Of a stretch of 64,000 nucleotides of DNA, positions 27,473 to 36,403 are shown piece by piece. Each line of letters begins with the position of its first letter. The first letter of the stretch is position 1. The stretch comes from Nocardioides sp. JS614 (GTDB lineage Bacteria > Actinomycetota > Actinomycetes > Propionibacteriales > Nocardioidaceae): contig NC_008699.1 of NCBI RefSeq assembly GCF_000015265.1, positions 4,092,001 through 4,156,000 of the forward strand. Reading direction: 5' to 3'. Under the pieces are notes generated by a model that did no database searches, was not told the DNA's origin, and worked only from the letters and a program-made list of their open reading frames with translations. The translations under genes and the position numbers were made by a program.

Positions 27473-28846
27473 ATGCGATCACGCAAGACGCGCCGGGGGA
27501 TGGCAGTCGCTGCCGCTCTCGTGAGCGCAGGACTCGTTCTCGCCGGCTGTGGCGGGAGCGACGACGGTGGTAGTGGCGAGGCCAGCGGCAAGTCGCCGGG
27601 CGAGGGCAAGGCCGAGTGCGAGCAGCTCACGCAGTTCGGTGACCTGACCGGCAAGGACGTCACGGTCTACACCTCGATCGTGGCGCCCGAGGACAAGCCC
27701 CACATCGACTCCTGGAAGGTCTTCGAGGACTGCACCGGCGCCGATGTGAAGTACGAGGGCTCGAAGGAGTTCGAGACCCAGCTGCAGGTGCGCGTCCAGT
27801 CGGGCAACCCGCCGGACATCGCGTACGTCCCGCAGCCCGGCCTGCTCCAGACCCTGGTCGGCACCGGCAAGGTCGTCGAGGCCCCCGACACGGTCTCGGC
27901 CAACGTCGACAAGTGGTTCGGTGAGGACTGGCGCTCGTACGGCAGCGTGGACGGCAAGCTGTACGCCGCCCCGCTGGGCGCGAACGTGAAGTCCTTCGTG
28001 TGGTACTCCCCCAAGATGTTCGCCGAGAACGGCTGGGAGATCCCGACGACGTGGGACGACATGCTCGCCCTGTCCGACACGATCACCGCGACCGGCATCA
28101 AGCCGTGGTGCGCGGGCATCGAGTCCGGCGAGGCCACCGGCTGGCCGGCCACCGACTGGCTCGAGGACGTGCTGCTCCGCTCGGTCGGTCCGGACGTCTA
28201 CGACCAGTGGGTCGCCCACGAGATCCCCTTCAACGACCCCGCGGTCGTCGAGAGCCTCGACAACGTCGGCGCGATCCTGAAGAACGACAAGTACGTCAAC
28301 GGCGGCATCGGTGACGTCAGCTCGATCGCCACGACCGCGTTCCAGGACGGCGGCCTGCCGATCCTCGACGGCAAGTGCGCCCTGCACCGCCAGGCGAGCT
28401 TCTACGCCGCCAACTGGCCCGAGGGCACCGACGTCTCGGAGAACGGCGACGTGTTCGCGTTCTACCTGCCGGCCATGGGCGACGAGTTCGGCAACCCGGT
28501 CCTCGGCGGCGGCGAGTTCGTCGCAGCGTTCTCGGACGCGATCGAGGTCCAGGCCTTCCAGACCTACCTGTCCAGCGACCAGTGGGCCAACGAGAAGGCC
28601 AAGGCCACCCCGAACGGCGGCTGGGTCAGCGCGAACAAGGGCCTGGACATCGCCAACCTGGCGAGCCCGGTCGACAAGCTCTCCGGCGAGATCCTGCAGG
28701 ACCCGGACGCGGTCTTCCGCTTCGACGGGTCCGACATGATGCCGGGTGAGGTCGGCGCTGGTTCGTTCTGGAAGGAAATGACCAACTGGATCACCGGCGA
28801 GAGCACCCAGGACGCGCTCGACAAGATCGAGGCCTCCTGGCCGTGA
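27473..28846 (+). CDS. Sugar ABC transporter substrate-binding lipoprotein
   Basis: This is an extracellular solute-binding protein of the carbohydrate family. The 457-residue product has a lipoprotein signal with lipobox LAGC (Cys26), then a Gly/Ser linker. The mature fold includes DIAYVPQPGLLQTLV and FVWYSPKMFAENGWEIPTTW, reminiscent of AglE-type alpha-glucoside binders. The neighbours (GH1 enzyme, CebR-like operators) argue for beta-glucosides such as cellobiose, so the substrate is uncertain. It is the first gene of the transport operon. Confidence 0.92.
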   Translation: MRSRKTRRGMAVAAALVSAGLVLAGCGGSDDGGSGEASGKSPGEGKAECEQLTQFGDLTGKDVTVYTSIVAPEDKPHIDSWKVFEDCTGADVKYEGSKEFETQLQVRVQSGNPPDIAYVPQPGLLQTLVGTGKVVEAPDTVSANVDKWFGEDWRSYGSVDGKLYAAPLGANVKSFVWYSPKMFAENGWEIPTTWDDMLALSDTITATGIKPWCAGIESGEATGWPATDWLEDVLLRSVGPDVYDQWVAHEIPFNDPAVVESLDNVGAILKNDKYVNGGIGDVSSIATTAFQDGGLPILDGKCALHRQASFYAANWPEGTDVSENGDVFAFYLPAMGDEFGNPVLGGGEFVAAFSDAIEVQAFQTYLSSDQWANEKAKATPNGGWVSANKGLDIANLASPVDKLSGEILQDPDAVFRFDGSDMMPGEVGAGSFWKEMTNWITGESTQDALDKIEASWP

Positions 28847-28853
28847 CGGAGCT

Positions 28854-28884
28854 CCTCCCCGCCGGTCGCTGACCGGCGGGGAGG
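28854..28884 (+). terminator. Strong hairpin between binding-protein and permease genes
   Basis: CCTCCCCGCCGGTC and its exact complement form a 14-base-pair stem with a GCT loop, eight bases past the binding-protein stop. There is no T tract. It probably stabilises the upstream mRNA or partially terminates, giving more binding protein than permease. Confidence 0.65.
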
Positions 28885-29033
28885 AACCGCTCTCGGCTCC
28901 ATCTGCCAGGCCGCGACACCCCTGTCCCCCCGCGGGGCGGGTGTCGCGGCCCGGCCCGTCTCCACCACCACCTCACCGTCCGCCCGGCCGCCGAGCCGCC
29001 GCTCGCCGGCCCGAGTCCATCGGGAGTGCCTGT

Positions 29034-29996
29034 ATGTCCACAGGTGAGAAGTTCATCCAGATGGTGATCGCGATCGCGGTGTTCTTCGCCGTGGTCGCGG
29101 TCATCTTGCTGCTCACCCAGCGGCTCCGGTCCCGCCGGGGCGAGCTGGTGCAGTCGGCGGCGTTCGTGCTGCCGGCGATCGCCCTGATCGGCGTCGGCCT
29201 GCTGTACCCCGCGGTCACGACGATCTACCAGTCGTTCCTGGACCGCACCGGCGACGCCGGGGTCGGGTTCGACAACTACAAGACCATCTTCACCGACGCC
29301 GACCAGCTCATCGTGCTGCGCAACACCGCGGCCTGGGTGATCCTGGTGCCGATCCTGTCCACGGTCATCGGCCTCGTGTACGCCGTGCTCGTGGACCGGT
29401 CCCGCTTCGAGAAGGTCGCGAAGGCGCTGATCTTCCTGCCGATGGCGATCTCGCTGGTCGGCGCCTCGATCATCTGGCGGTTCGTCTACGACTACCACGA
29501 CAAGAGCCAGACCCAGATCGGCATCGCGAACGCCGTCCTCAAGGGGCTGGGCTTCGACACCTACAAGTTCATCCTCAACGATCCCTGGAACACGGTCTTC
29601 CTGATCGTCGTGATGATCTGGGTGCAGGCCGGCTTCGCGATGGTGATCCTCTCGGCCTCGATCAAGGCCATCCCCGACGACATCGTCGAGGCCGCCCGGC
29701 TCGACGGTGTGGGCGGGTTCCGGATGTTCCGCTACATCACCGTGCCGAGCATCCGCCCGTCCCTGATCGTCGTGCTCACCACGATCAGCATCACCACGCT
29801 GAAGGCCTTCGACATCGTGCGGACGATGACCGGCGGCAACTTCGACACCAGCGTGCTGGCCTACCAGTTCTACCGGGAGTACTTCGTCTCCGCGAACCAG
29901 GGCCTGGCCACGGCGATCGCGACGCTGATCTTCGTCCTGGTCATGCCGATCGTCATCTACAACGTCCGTCAGATGCGCAAGCTGGAGGCACGATGA
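29034..29996 (+). CDS. Sugar ABC transporter permease (MalF/CebF-type)
   Basis: The 320-residue inner-membrane permease has six to seven transmembrane segments; an extra N-terminal helix (MVIAIAVFFAVVAVILLLTQ) precedes the core. The EAA loop is seen as DIVEAARLDGVGGFRMFRYI, which docks the ATPase. ATG at 29034 has a GGGAG ribosome site; upstream in-frame residues are Pro-rich and unconserved. It is followed after 49 bases by the second permease. Confidence 0.93.
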   Translation: MSTGEKFIQMVIAIAVFFAVVAVILLLTQRLRSRRGELVQSAAFVLPAIALIGVGLLYPAVTTIYQSFLDRTGDAGVGFDNYKTIFTDADQLIVLRNTAAWVILVPILSTVIGLVYAVLVDRSRFEKVAKALIFLPMAISLVGASIIWRFVYDYHDKSQTQIGIANAVLKGLGFDTYKFILNDPWNTVFLIVVMIWVQAGFAMVILSASIKAIPDDIVEAARLDGVGGFRMFRYITVPSIRPSLIVVLTTISITTLKAFDIVRTMTGGNFDTSVLAYQFYREYFVSANQGLATAIATLIFVLVMPIVIYNVRQMRKLEAR

Positions 29997-30012
29997 ACCA
30001 CCCCACGCAACC

Positions 30013-30027
30013 GCTCGCTGCGCTCGC
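30013..30027. repeat. CTCGCTGCGCTCGC element between permease genes
   Basis: GCTCGCTGCGCTCGC lies in the 49-base gap between the two permeases and is identical to the core at 14114-14128; the CTCGCTGCGCTCGC part recurs at 36238-36268 and 36287-36317. Confidence 0.55.
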
Positions 30028-30045
30028 GCTTCCGGGGGGCCACCG

Positions 30046-30975
30046 ATGAGCACCGCCGTCCCCGAGCAGAAGGGCGTCGAGGCCGTGGTGGCCCAGGAGC
30101 CCGTGACCGCCACCGCCAAGCGTGCGCTGAGCTCGCCGTGGGCATCGCTCGCGGCGATCATCATCGCCGTCCTGTGGACCATCCCGACCTTCGGCCTGCT
30201 GGTGACCTCGTTCCGGCCCGAGTCCGCGATCACGACCAGCGGCTGGTGGACGGCACTGTGGAACGGCGGCTGGACACTGGACAACTACGACCAGGTCCTC
30301 AACGGCAGTGACACCAACCTGGGCACGTACTTCGTGAACTCGCTGGTGATCACGGTCCCGTCCGTGCTGATCCCGATCAGCATCGCGGTGATGGCGGCCT
30401 ACGCCTTCGCCTGGATGAAGTTCCCCGGCCGCGACTTCTTGTTCGTCGCGATCTTCGCGCTGCAGATCGTGCCGATCCAGGTCACGATGATCCCGCTGCT
30501 GAAGCTCTACGTGAACCAGGGTTTCGCCGGTTCCGAGGCACCCGGCGGCGGCTTCTACACGATCTGGCTGTCGCACTCGATCTTCGCGCTGCCCCTGGCG
30601 ATCTACCTGCTGCACAACTTCATGAGCCAGATCCCCGGCGAGCTGATCGAGTCGGCGCGCGTCGACGGCGCCGCCCACGTCCAGATCTTCACCCGGATCA
30701 TGCTGCCCCTGATGGCGCCCGCCATCGCCGCGTTCGGGATCTTCCAGTTCCTCTGGGTCTGGAACGACCTGCTCGTCGCGCTCGTCTTCGGCGGCGGCAG
30801 CCTGGAGATCTCGCCGCTCACCGTCCGGCTCGCCGAGCTGTCCGGCACCCGCGGCAACGACTGGTTCCTGCTGTCCGCCGGCGCCTTCGTCTCGCTGGTC
30901 ATCCCGCTGATCGTGTTCCTGTCGCTGCAGCGGTACTTTGTCCGCGGCCTGCTGGCGGGCAGCGTCAAGGGGTAG
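30046..30975 (+). CDS. Sugar ABC transporter permease (MalG/CebG-type)
   Basis: The 309-residue permease has six transmembrane helices and the EAA loop ELIESARVDGAAHVQIFTRI. It follows its partner permease. No ATP-binding subunit gene lies nearby, which fits systems served by a shared MsiK-type ATPase encoded elsewhere. It converges on the beta-glucosidase gene across a 38-base gap. Confidence 0.93.
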   Translation: MSTAVPEQKGVEAVVAQEPVTATAKRALSSPWASLAAIIIAVLWTIPTFGLLVTSFRPESAITTSGWWTALWNGGWTLDNYDQVLNGSDTNLGTYFVNSLVITVPSVLIPISIAVMAAYAFAWMKFPGRDFLFVAIFALQIVPIQVTMIPLLKLYVNQGFAGSEAPGGGFYTIWLSHSIFALPLAIYLLHNFMSQIPGELIESARVDGAAHVQIFTRIMLPLMAPAIAAFGIFQFLWVWNDLLVALVFGGGSLEISPLTVRLAELSGTRGNDWFLLSAGAFVSLVIPLIVFLSLQRYFVRGLLAGSVKG

Positions 30976-31013
30976 GTCCAGGAACCACGGTCAGGACGGA
31001 CGACATGAGGAGG

Positions 31014-32381
31014 TCAATGGGCCTCGGCGACGTGCTCGGCCAGCCAGTGGTAGGACGCCTTGGGGGTCCGGGTCTGGTCCTTCGGGTCCACGTGGACGAC
31101 ACCGAACGTCTTGGTGTAGCCCTCGGCCCACTCGAAGTTGTCCAGCAGGGTCCACACGATGTAGGCCCGCACGTCGGCACCGGCCGACCGGGCCCGCTCG
31201 GTCGCGGCGATGTGGTCGCGCAGGTAGGCGATCCGGTCCTGGTCGTCGATGACGCCGGCGGCACCCTCCCGGAGGGTGTCGTCGGCGTAGGCCGCGCCGT
31301 TCTCGGTCACGATCAGCGGCAGCCCGGTGCGCCGGTGCGTCTCGACGAGCAGCTCCTCCAGGCCACGGGCCTCGACCTCCCAGCCGATGTCGGTGCGCGG
31401 CTCGCGGACCACGAAGGACACCGGGGTGGCGCCGGGATAGGCGTCGACCTCCGGGTGGGTCTCGAGCGCGGGGTCGGCGAGGGTCGGCCGGAACGGCGTG
31501 TAGTAGTTGATCCCGATCCAGTCGGCCGAGCCGCGGACCAGCTCGAGGTCGCCCTCGTGGACCACGTCGGGGTCGGCCAGCTCGGGCGCGACGGCGAGCA
31601 GCCCGTCGTCGTACGCGCCGTCGACGAGCGGGCCGAGCCAGAGCCGGTTGCGGATGGCGTCGACCCCGTCCGCCGCGGCCACCGCGTCGGGCGACTCGGG
31701 CCAGAACGGCGCCAGGTTGAGGGCGATGCCGACGTCGCCGACCCCGGCCTCGTGCAGGCGGGCGGCGGCGAGGCCGTGGCCGAGCAGCAGGTGGTGGGCC
31801 GCCCGGTGGGCGGCGCCGCCCTCGCGCCGGCCGGGGGCGTGGATGCCGGCGGCGTAGCCGAGGTAGGCCGCACACCACGGCTCGTTGTGGGTCGCCCAGA
31901 CGCCCACCCGGTCGCCGAGCCGCTCGTGGACGACCATCGCGTAGTCGGCGAAGGCCTCGGCGGTCGACCGCTCCAGCCACCCGCCCCGGTCCTCGAGGGC
32001 CTGCGGCAGGTCCCAGTGGTAGAGGGTCGCCGTCGGGGAGACGCCGCGCGCCAGCAGCGCGTCGACCAGGCGGTCGTAGTAGTCGAGGCCGCGCGGCTCG
32101 ACCCGGCCGGTGCCCTCGGGCAGCACCCGCGGCCAGGCGATCGAGAAGCGGTACCACCCGACGCCGAGGCCGGCGACCAGGTCGGCGTCCTCCTCGTAGC
32201 GGTGGTAGGAGTCGCAGGCGACCGAGCCGTCCGAGCCGTCCCGGATGGCGCCGGGACGGGTTGTGAAGGTGTCCCAGATCGAGGCGCCGCGACCGTCCTC
32301 GGCGGTCGCTCCCTCGATCTGGTACGACGCGGTCGCGGCGCCGTAGGCGAGGGTGCTGGGGCTCGGCAGGTGCAGGCTCAT
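31014..32381 (-). CDS. Family 1 glycoside hydrolase, probable beta-glucosidase
   Basis: GH1 enzymes split beta-glucosides by a retaining mechanism. The product (455 residues from the ATG at 32381) has the acid/base Glu in THNEPW (about residue 167) and the nucleophile Glu in IVTENGAA (about 360). Other GH1 marks are FRFSIAWPR-like YRFSIAWPRVLP and DNFEWAEGY. No signal peptide is seen, so it acts on imported sugar. A GTG nine bases upstream is an alternative start. It is divergent from the LacI gene with a CebR-like operator between them. Confidence 0.95.
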   Translation of the reverse strand: MSLHLPSPSTLAYGAATASYQIEGATAEDGRGASIWDTFTTRPGAIRDGSDGSVACDSYHRYEEDADLVAGLGVGWYRFSIAWPRVLPEGTGRVEPRGLDYYDRLVDALLARGVSPTATLYHWDLPQALEDRGGWLERSTAEAFADYAMVVHERLGDRVGVWATHNEPWCAAYLGYAAGIHAPGRREGGAAHRAAHHLLLGHGLAAARLHEAGVGDVGIALNLAPFWPESPDAVAAADGVDAIRNRLWLGPLVDGAYDDGLLAVAPELADPDVVHEGDLELVRGSADWIGINYYTPFRPTLADPALETHPEVDAYPGATPVSFVVREPRTDIGWEVEARGLEELLVETHRRTGLPLIVTENGAAYADDTLREGAAGVIDDQDRIAYLRDHIAATERARSAGADVRAYIVWTLLDNFEWAEGYTKTFGVVHVDPKDQTRTPKASYHWLAEHVAEAH

Positions 32382-32412
32382 GCGCTCCACGGTAGTGCGT
32401 GGGCCACCGGAG

Positions 32413-32426
32413 TGGGAGCGCTCCCG
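32413..32426. promoter_or_regulatory. CebR/BglR-like operator between GH1 and LacI genes
   Basis: TGGGAGCGCTCCCG matches the palindrome TGGGAGCGCTCCCA known for CebR-type LacI repressors in Streptomyces, except for the last base. It lies 2 bases before the likely GTG start of the regulator and 31 bases before the GH1 start, so one dimer could control both. Confidence 0.75.
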
Positions 32427-32428
32427 CT

Positions 32429-33484
32429 GTGACGGGCATCAAGGACGTCGCCCGCGAGGTCGAGATGTCGACCGCGACGGTCTCGCGCGCCCTGCGCGGC
32501 CTGCCCGGGGTCTCCGAGGAGACCCGGAGCCGGGTCCGGGAGACCGCCCGGCGGCTGGGCTACGTGCCCTCGCCGAGTGCGGCCGGCCTGGCCAGCGGGC
32601 AGACCCGGACGGTGGCCGTGATCGTCCCGTTCGTGACCCGTTGGTTCTTCGCCGCCGTCGTCCAGGGCGCCGAGGAGGTGCTCCGCGAGCGCGGCTACGA
32701 CCTGTTGCTCTACAACCTCGCCGGCGACCCGTCGGCGCGGCACCGCGTCTTCGAGACCAGCCTGCTCACCAAGCGCGTCGACGCGGTCATCGTGCTCAGC
32801 CTCAAGCCCAGCCCGGACGAGCGGGCCCGACTGGAGAAGCTCGGGCGTCCGGTGACCATCGTGGGGGCGGACCTGCCGGGCTGGGCGACGGTCCGCATCG
32901 ACGACCACCTGGCCGCGCAGACCGCCATGCGCCACCTGCTCGACCTCGGCCACGAGCGGATCGGGTACGTCGGCGGCGCCACCGAGGGGGTCCTCGACTT
33001 CACCGCGCCCACGGCCCGGCTGGCCGGCTACCGCGACTCCCTCGTCGAGGCCGGCCACGCCCTCGCGCCCGCGCTGGAGGCCAACGGCGAGTTCACGGTC
33101 ACCGGCGGGATGCGGGCCGGCCGGGAGCTGCTGCAGCGCCCCGACCGCCCCACCGCCGTCTTCGCCGCCTCCGACGAGATGGCCATCGGCGTGCTCCGGG
33201 CCGCCCGTGAGCTCGGTCTCGCCGTGCCCGAGGAGCTGTCGGTGATCGGCATCGACGACCACGAGATGGCCGCGATCTTCGACCTCACCACGGTCGCGCA
33301 ACCGGTCCACGAGCAGGGCCGGGTGGCCGCCCTGCAGGTCCTCGGCGCGCTCGGCCGGCGCGACTGGGAGCCCGAGCAGGTGCTGCTGCCGACCCGGCTG
33401 GTGGTACGTCGGACGACGGCCGCCCCGGCGCCCCGCCCGGGGCCTAGCGCGCGGCGCCGCGGCGGCGGTAGGCGAGGTCGGTGA
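32429..33484 (+). CDS. LacI-family transcriptional regulator (CebR-like)
   Basis: The protein (about 351 residues) has an N-terminal LacI helix-turn-helix (IKDVAREVEMSTATVSRALR) and a periplasmic-binding-like effector domain. GTG at 32429 fits the family N-terminus. It leaves the operator immediately upstream with no ribosome-site room, so translation may be leaderless or start at GTG 32399. The effector is probably a beta-glucoside. The C-terminus is Arg/Gly-rich and overlaps the convergent trmB by 41 bases. Confidence 0.92.
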   Translation: MTGIKDVAREVEMSTATVSRALRGLPGVSEETRSRVRETARRLGYVPSPSAAGLASGQTRTVAVIVPFVTRWFFAAVVQGAEEVLRERGYDLLLYNLAGDPSARHRVFETSLLTKRVDAVIVLSLKPSPDERARLEKLGRPVTIVGADLPGWATVRIDDHLAAQTAMRHLLDLGHERIGYVGGATEGVLDFTAPTARLAGYRDSLVEAGHALAPALEANGEFTVTGGMRAGRELLQRPDRPTAVFAASDEMAIGVLRAARELGLAVPEELSVIGIDDHEMAAIFDLTTVAQPVHEQGRVAALQVLGALGRRDWEPEQVLLPTRLVVRRTTAAPAPRPGPSARRRGGGRRGR

Positions 33485-34190
33485 TCGCGCGCCCGGCCGC
33501 GATCCCCTTGCGCTCGAACTTCGTCACCGGACGCTCCGCCCACCGCTCCACGACGCCGCCCTCGAGCATCGGCTCGGCGTCGAGCACCTCGACCATCTGG
33601 TCGGCGTAGTCGGCCCAGTCGGTCGCCAGCCGCCACTCGGCACCGGGCGCCAGCCGCCCCGCGACGAGCCGGGCGAAGGACGCGGTGACCAGGCGTCGCT
33701 TGTGGTGCTTCGCCTTGTGCCAGGGGTCGGGGAAGAAGGTCCAGAGCGCCGCGAGGCTGTCGGGCTCCACCAGGTGCGCCATCGACCACACGGCGTCCAC
33801 GCTGAGCAGCCGGACGTTGGACAGGCCGGCCGCGCCGATCCGGCCGAGCGTGTCCGCGACCCCGGGCCGCCAGACCTCGATCGCGACCACGTCGTGGTCG
33901 GGCCGCGCCGCCGCCAGGGCGACCGTCGACTCGCCGATGCCCGAGCCGATCTCGACGATGAGGGGCGCGCTGCGCTCGAAGCAGCCGGCCAGGGTGAAGC
34001 CGGGGTCGTCGACCGCCTCGTCGGGCACCCACCAGCGCTCGGCGTACGCGGCCCAGGCCTGCTGCTGACGAGGCGAGAACCGGCTGCCCCGACGCGAGTA
34101 GGTGAGCACCTCCCGCATCCGCCGCCCGTCCGCCGTGAGCTTGTGGTGCGGGCGCGCGGGGCGCACCCCGTCGGGGGCGTGTTCGGGCAT
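33444..34190 (-). CDS. trmB: tRNA (guanine-N7-)-methyltransferase
   Basis: TrmB methylates G46 of tRNA using S-adenosylmethionine. The 248-residue product has the SAM site LIVEIGSGIGESTVALA, the acidic VVAIEVWRPG, and the catalytic-region signature FFPDPWHKAKHHKRRL. The N-terminus (about 1-35) is variable. It is divergent from the GyrI-like gene. Confidence 0.95.
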   Translation of the reverse strand: MPEHAPDGVRPARPHHKLTADGRRMREVLTYSRRGSRFSPRQQQAWAAYAERWWVPDEAVDDPGFTLAGCFERSAPLIVEIGSGIGESTVALAAARPDHDVVAIEVWRPGVADTLGRIGAAGLSNVRLLSVDAVWSMAHLVEPDSLAALWTFFPDPWHKAKHHKRRLVTASFARLVAGRLAPGAEWRLATDWADYADQMVEVLDAEPMLEGGVVERWAERPVTKFERKGIAAGRAITDLAYRRRGAAR

Positions 34191-34324
34191 GGCCCCATCC
34201 TCCCCCAGCCCCCGACCGGGACGCGGATCGGGAGGCGTGCCCGGGCGTCCCGGGCACCCGTGCCCTTCGGCCCTACTCGTGCCGAACCGGGTTTTCTAGC
34301 GTCGGAGACGAGGGAACCAACATC

Positions 34325-34350
34325 GGGTAGGCAGGTAGGCAGGTAGGTCG
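34325..34350 (+). repeat. GGTAGGCA tandem repeat before the GyrI-like gene
   Basis: GGTAGGCA occurs about three times in tandem (the last copy GGTAGGTC), ending directly before the ATG at 34353. It replaces a normal ribosome site and could change translation if copy number varies. Confidence 0.6.
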
Positions 34351-34352
34351 GC

Positions 34353-34838
34353 ATGAACCACACCATCGACGACGTGCACGAGGCCGGGCGCAGGATCGCG
34401 GTCACGTCGTTCCCCTGGGACCACGAGGACATCAGCGAGCTGATGGCCGCGTCCTTCGGGACCGTGGCGCGGTACCTCGGGCGGATCGGGGTCCCGATCA
34501 CCGGGCCGGCAGTGGGCTACTACACCAAGCAGGCCGACGGCCGCTTCCGCGTCTCGGCCGGCTTCGTGGTGGACGAGGCGTTCGAGGGTGACGGGACCGT
34601 GGAGCTGACGCGGCTGCCCGCCGGCCGGGTGATCACCACGGTGCACATCGGCCCCTACGAGCGGCTCACCGAGAGCTACGACACGCTCCAGGACTACGCC
34701 GCCCGCCACCATCTGGTGCTCGACCAGGAGGCCATGTGGGAGGAGTACCTCTCCGGCCCCGACGTCGACCCCGAGCAGGTCCACACCCGGGTGACCTGGC
34801 CGGCGACCCACGCGAACGTGCCCGTATCGGTACATTGA
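34353..34838 (+). CDS. GyrI-like / effector-binding domain protein
   Basis: The 161-residue protein resembles the stand-alone effector-binding domain of AraC-family activators (SOUL/GyrI-like fold), with GPAVGYYTKQADGRFRVSAG and TTVHIGPYERLTESYDTLQD. Such domains bind small hydrophobic ligands. No DNA-binding domain is present. It lies five bases ahead of the aminotransferase gene, so the two are probably cotranscribed. The ligand is unknown. Confidence 0.85.
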   Translation: MNHTIDDVHEAGRRIAVTSFPWDHEDISELMAASFGTVARYLGRIGVPITGPAVGYYTKQADGRFRVSAGFVVDEAFEGDGTVELTRLPAGRVITTVHIGPYERLTESYDTLQDYAARHHLVLDQEAMWEEYLSGPDVDPEQVHTRVTWPATHANVPVSVH

Positions 34839-34843
34839 CGGGC

Positions 34844-36187
34844 GTGCTGGACCGCCACCGCCTCGCCGAGCTCCGAACGACCGAGGAGGAGCGGTTCGTC
34901 GCCGCTCGTCCGCGCTCAGCCGCGCTGGCGGCACGGGCCCGCGGGCCGTTGCTGGCCGGCGTGCCGATGCCGTGGATGACCCGCTGGCCGGGCCGCTTCC
35001 CGGTGTTCTTCGAGTCCGCCACGGGCGCCCGACTCGTCGACGTCGACGGGCACGAGTACGTCGACCTGTGCCTGGGCGACACCGGCGCGATGACGGGGCA
35101 CGCGCTGCCGCAGGTGGCCGACGCCCTGGCCGCCCGCGCCCGCAGTGGCATCACCACGATGCTCCCGTCGGCGGACGCCGTGTGGGTCGGCGAGGAGCTC
35201 GCCCGGCGCTTCGGGCTGCCGACGTGGCAGCTCGCGATGTCGGCGACCGACGCGAACCGGTTCGTGCTGCGCTTCGCCCGGCACCTGACCGGGCGACCGA
35301 GGATCGCGGTCATGGACTGGTGCTACCACGGCACGGTGGACGAGACTCTCGCCGTCCTCGACGGTGACCGAGTCGTCCCGCGTCCGGGCGCGCTCGGGCC
35401 GCAGGTGCCGGTCGCGGAGACGACGGCGGTGGTTCCCTTCAACGACGCCGAGGCGCTCGAGCGCCGGCTGGCCGTCGGGGACGTGGCGTGCCTCCTCATG
35501 GAGCCCGCGCTGACCAACATCGGCATCGTGCTGCCCGAACCGGGCTACCTCGAGGCCGTCCGCGAGATCACCCACCGCCATGGCGTGCTGCTGGTGATCG
35601 ACGAGACCCACACCCTGTGCACCGGGCCCGGCGGCGCCACCGCCGCGTGGGGCCTGGAGCCGGACCTGGTCGTGGTCGGCAAGCCGATCGGCGGCGGGGT
35701 GCCGTGCGCGGCGTACGGCATGAGTGCCGCGGTCGCCGACCGGCTCTCCGGCCCGATGCTCGGCCACGAGATCGACGTCGCCGGCGTCGGCGGGACCCTC
35801 ACCGGCAACGCCCTGGCCCTGGCCGCGATCCGGGCCACCCTGTCGACCTGCCTGCGCGAGGAGGACTTCACCGTCGCGATCCCGCTCGCCGAGCGCTTCA
35901 CCGACGGCGTGGCCGGCGTGATCGCCGAGCACCGGCTGCCCTGGCACGTGCAGCGGCTCGGCTGCCGGGCGGAGTACTGGTTCTGCCCGCCCCCGCGCGA
36001 CGGCGCGGCCGCGGCCGCCGCGGTCGACGAGGAGCTCGAGGGCTTCTTGCACCTGTGGTGCCTCAACCGGGGCGTGCTGCTCACCCCGTTCCACAACATG
36101 GCGCTGTTCTCCCCCGCCCACACCCCCGCCGACGTGGACCGGCACACCGAGGTCTTCGGCGAGGCCGTCGCCGCGCTGCTCGCCTGA
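34844..36187 (+). CDS. Class III PLP-dependent aminotransferase
   Basis: The 447-residue protein is a fold-type I transaminase like glutamate-1-semialdehyde aminomutase and omega-transaminases. It has [14 protein letters not shown] and the PLP lysine in [17 protein letters not shown], plus the substrate-domain start [23 protein letters not shown] at 34844 is chosen; an upstream start overlaps the preceding gene. The amino donor and acceptor cannot be told. Convergent tuf lies beyond a repeat-rich gap. Confidence 0.9.
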   Translation: MLDRHRLAELRTTEEERFVAARPRSAALAARARGPLLAGVPMPWMTRWPGRFPVFFESATGARLVDVDGHEYVDLCLGDTGAMTGHALPQVADALAARARSGITTMLPSADAVWVGEELARRFGLPTWQLAMSATDANRFVLRFARHLTGRPRIAVMDWCYHGTVDETLAVLDGDRVVPRPGALGPQVPVAETTAVVPFNDAEALERRLAVGDVACLLMEPALTNIGIVLPEPGYLEAVREITHRHGVLLVIDETHTLCTGPGGATAAWGLEPDLVVVGKPIGGGVPCAAYGMSAAVADRLSGPMLGHEIDVAGVGGTLTGNALALAAIRATLSTCLREEDFTVAIPLAERFTDGVAGVIAEHRLPWHVQRLGCRAEYWFCPPPRDGAAAAAAVDEELEGFLHLWCLNRGVLLTPFHNMALFSPAHTPADVDRHTEVFGEAVAALLA

Positions 36188-36386
36188 CGCCGAGTCGGCG
36201 CATCTTGCCCGCTCAGGGAGCTGGCGCACGGCTCATTGCCGCCGTCTCGCTGCGCTCGCCGGCTCGTGGTTAGGCGCGGGGTCACCGCCGCCGTCTCGCT
36301 GCGCTCGCCGGCTCGTGCGTACGGGTCGCCGAGTCGGCGCTATTTGCTCCTCCGCTGCGCTCCCCCGCAACTACCGCCGACTCGGC
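36188..36386. repeat. REP-like cluster between aminotransferase gene and tuf
   Basis: A 31-base unit around GTCTCGCTGCGCTCGCCGGC occurs twice in direct orientation (36238-36268 and 36287-36317). CGCCGAGTCGGCG occurs at 36188-36200 and 36327-36339, and the inverted GCCGACTCGGC at 36376-36386. The second and third enclose a 37-base palindrome-bounded element. No gene is seen here. Confidence 0.8.
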
Positions 36387-36403
36387 TCACAAGCGCGCAG
36401 GAT

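Noticed and set aside
33444..33484. 41-base overlap of the LacI and trmB genes as a possible frameshift
   Set aside because: Both C-termini are plausible for their families; a simple convergent overlap explains it.
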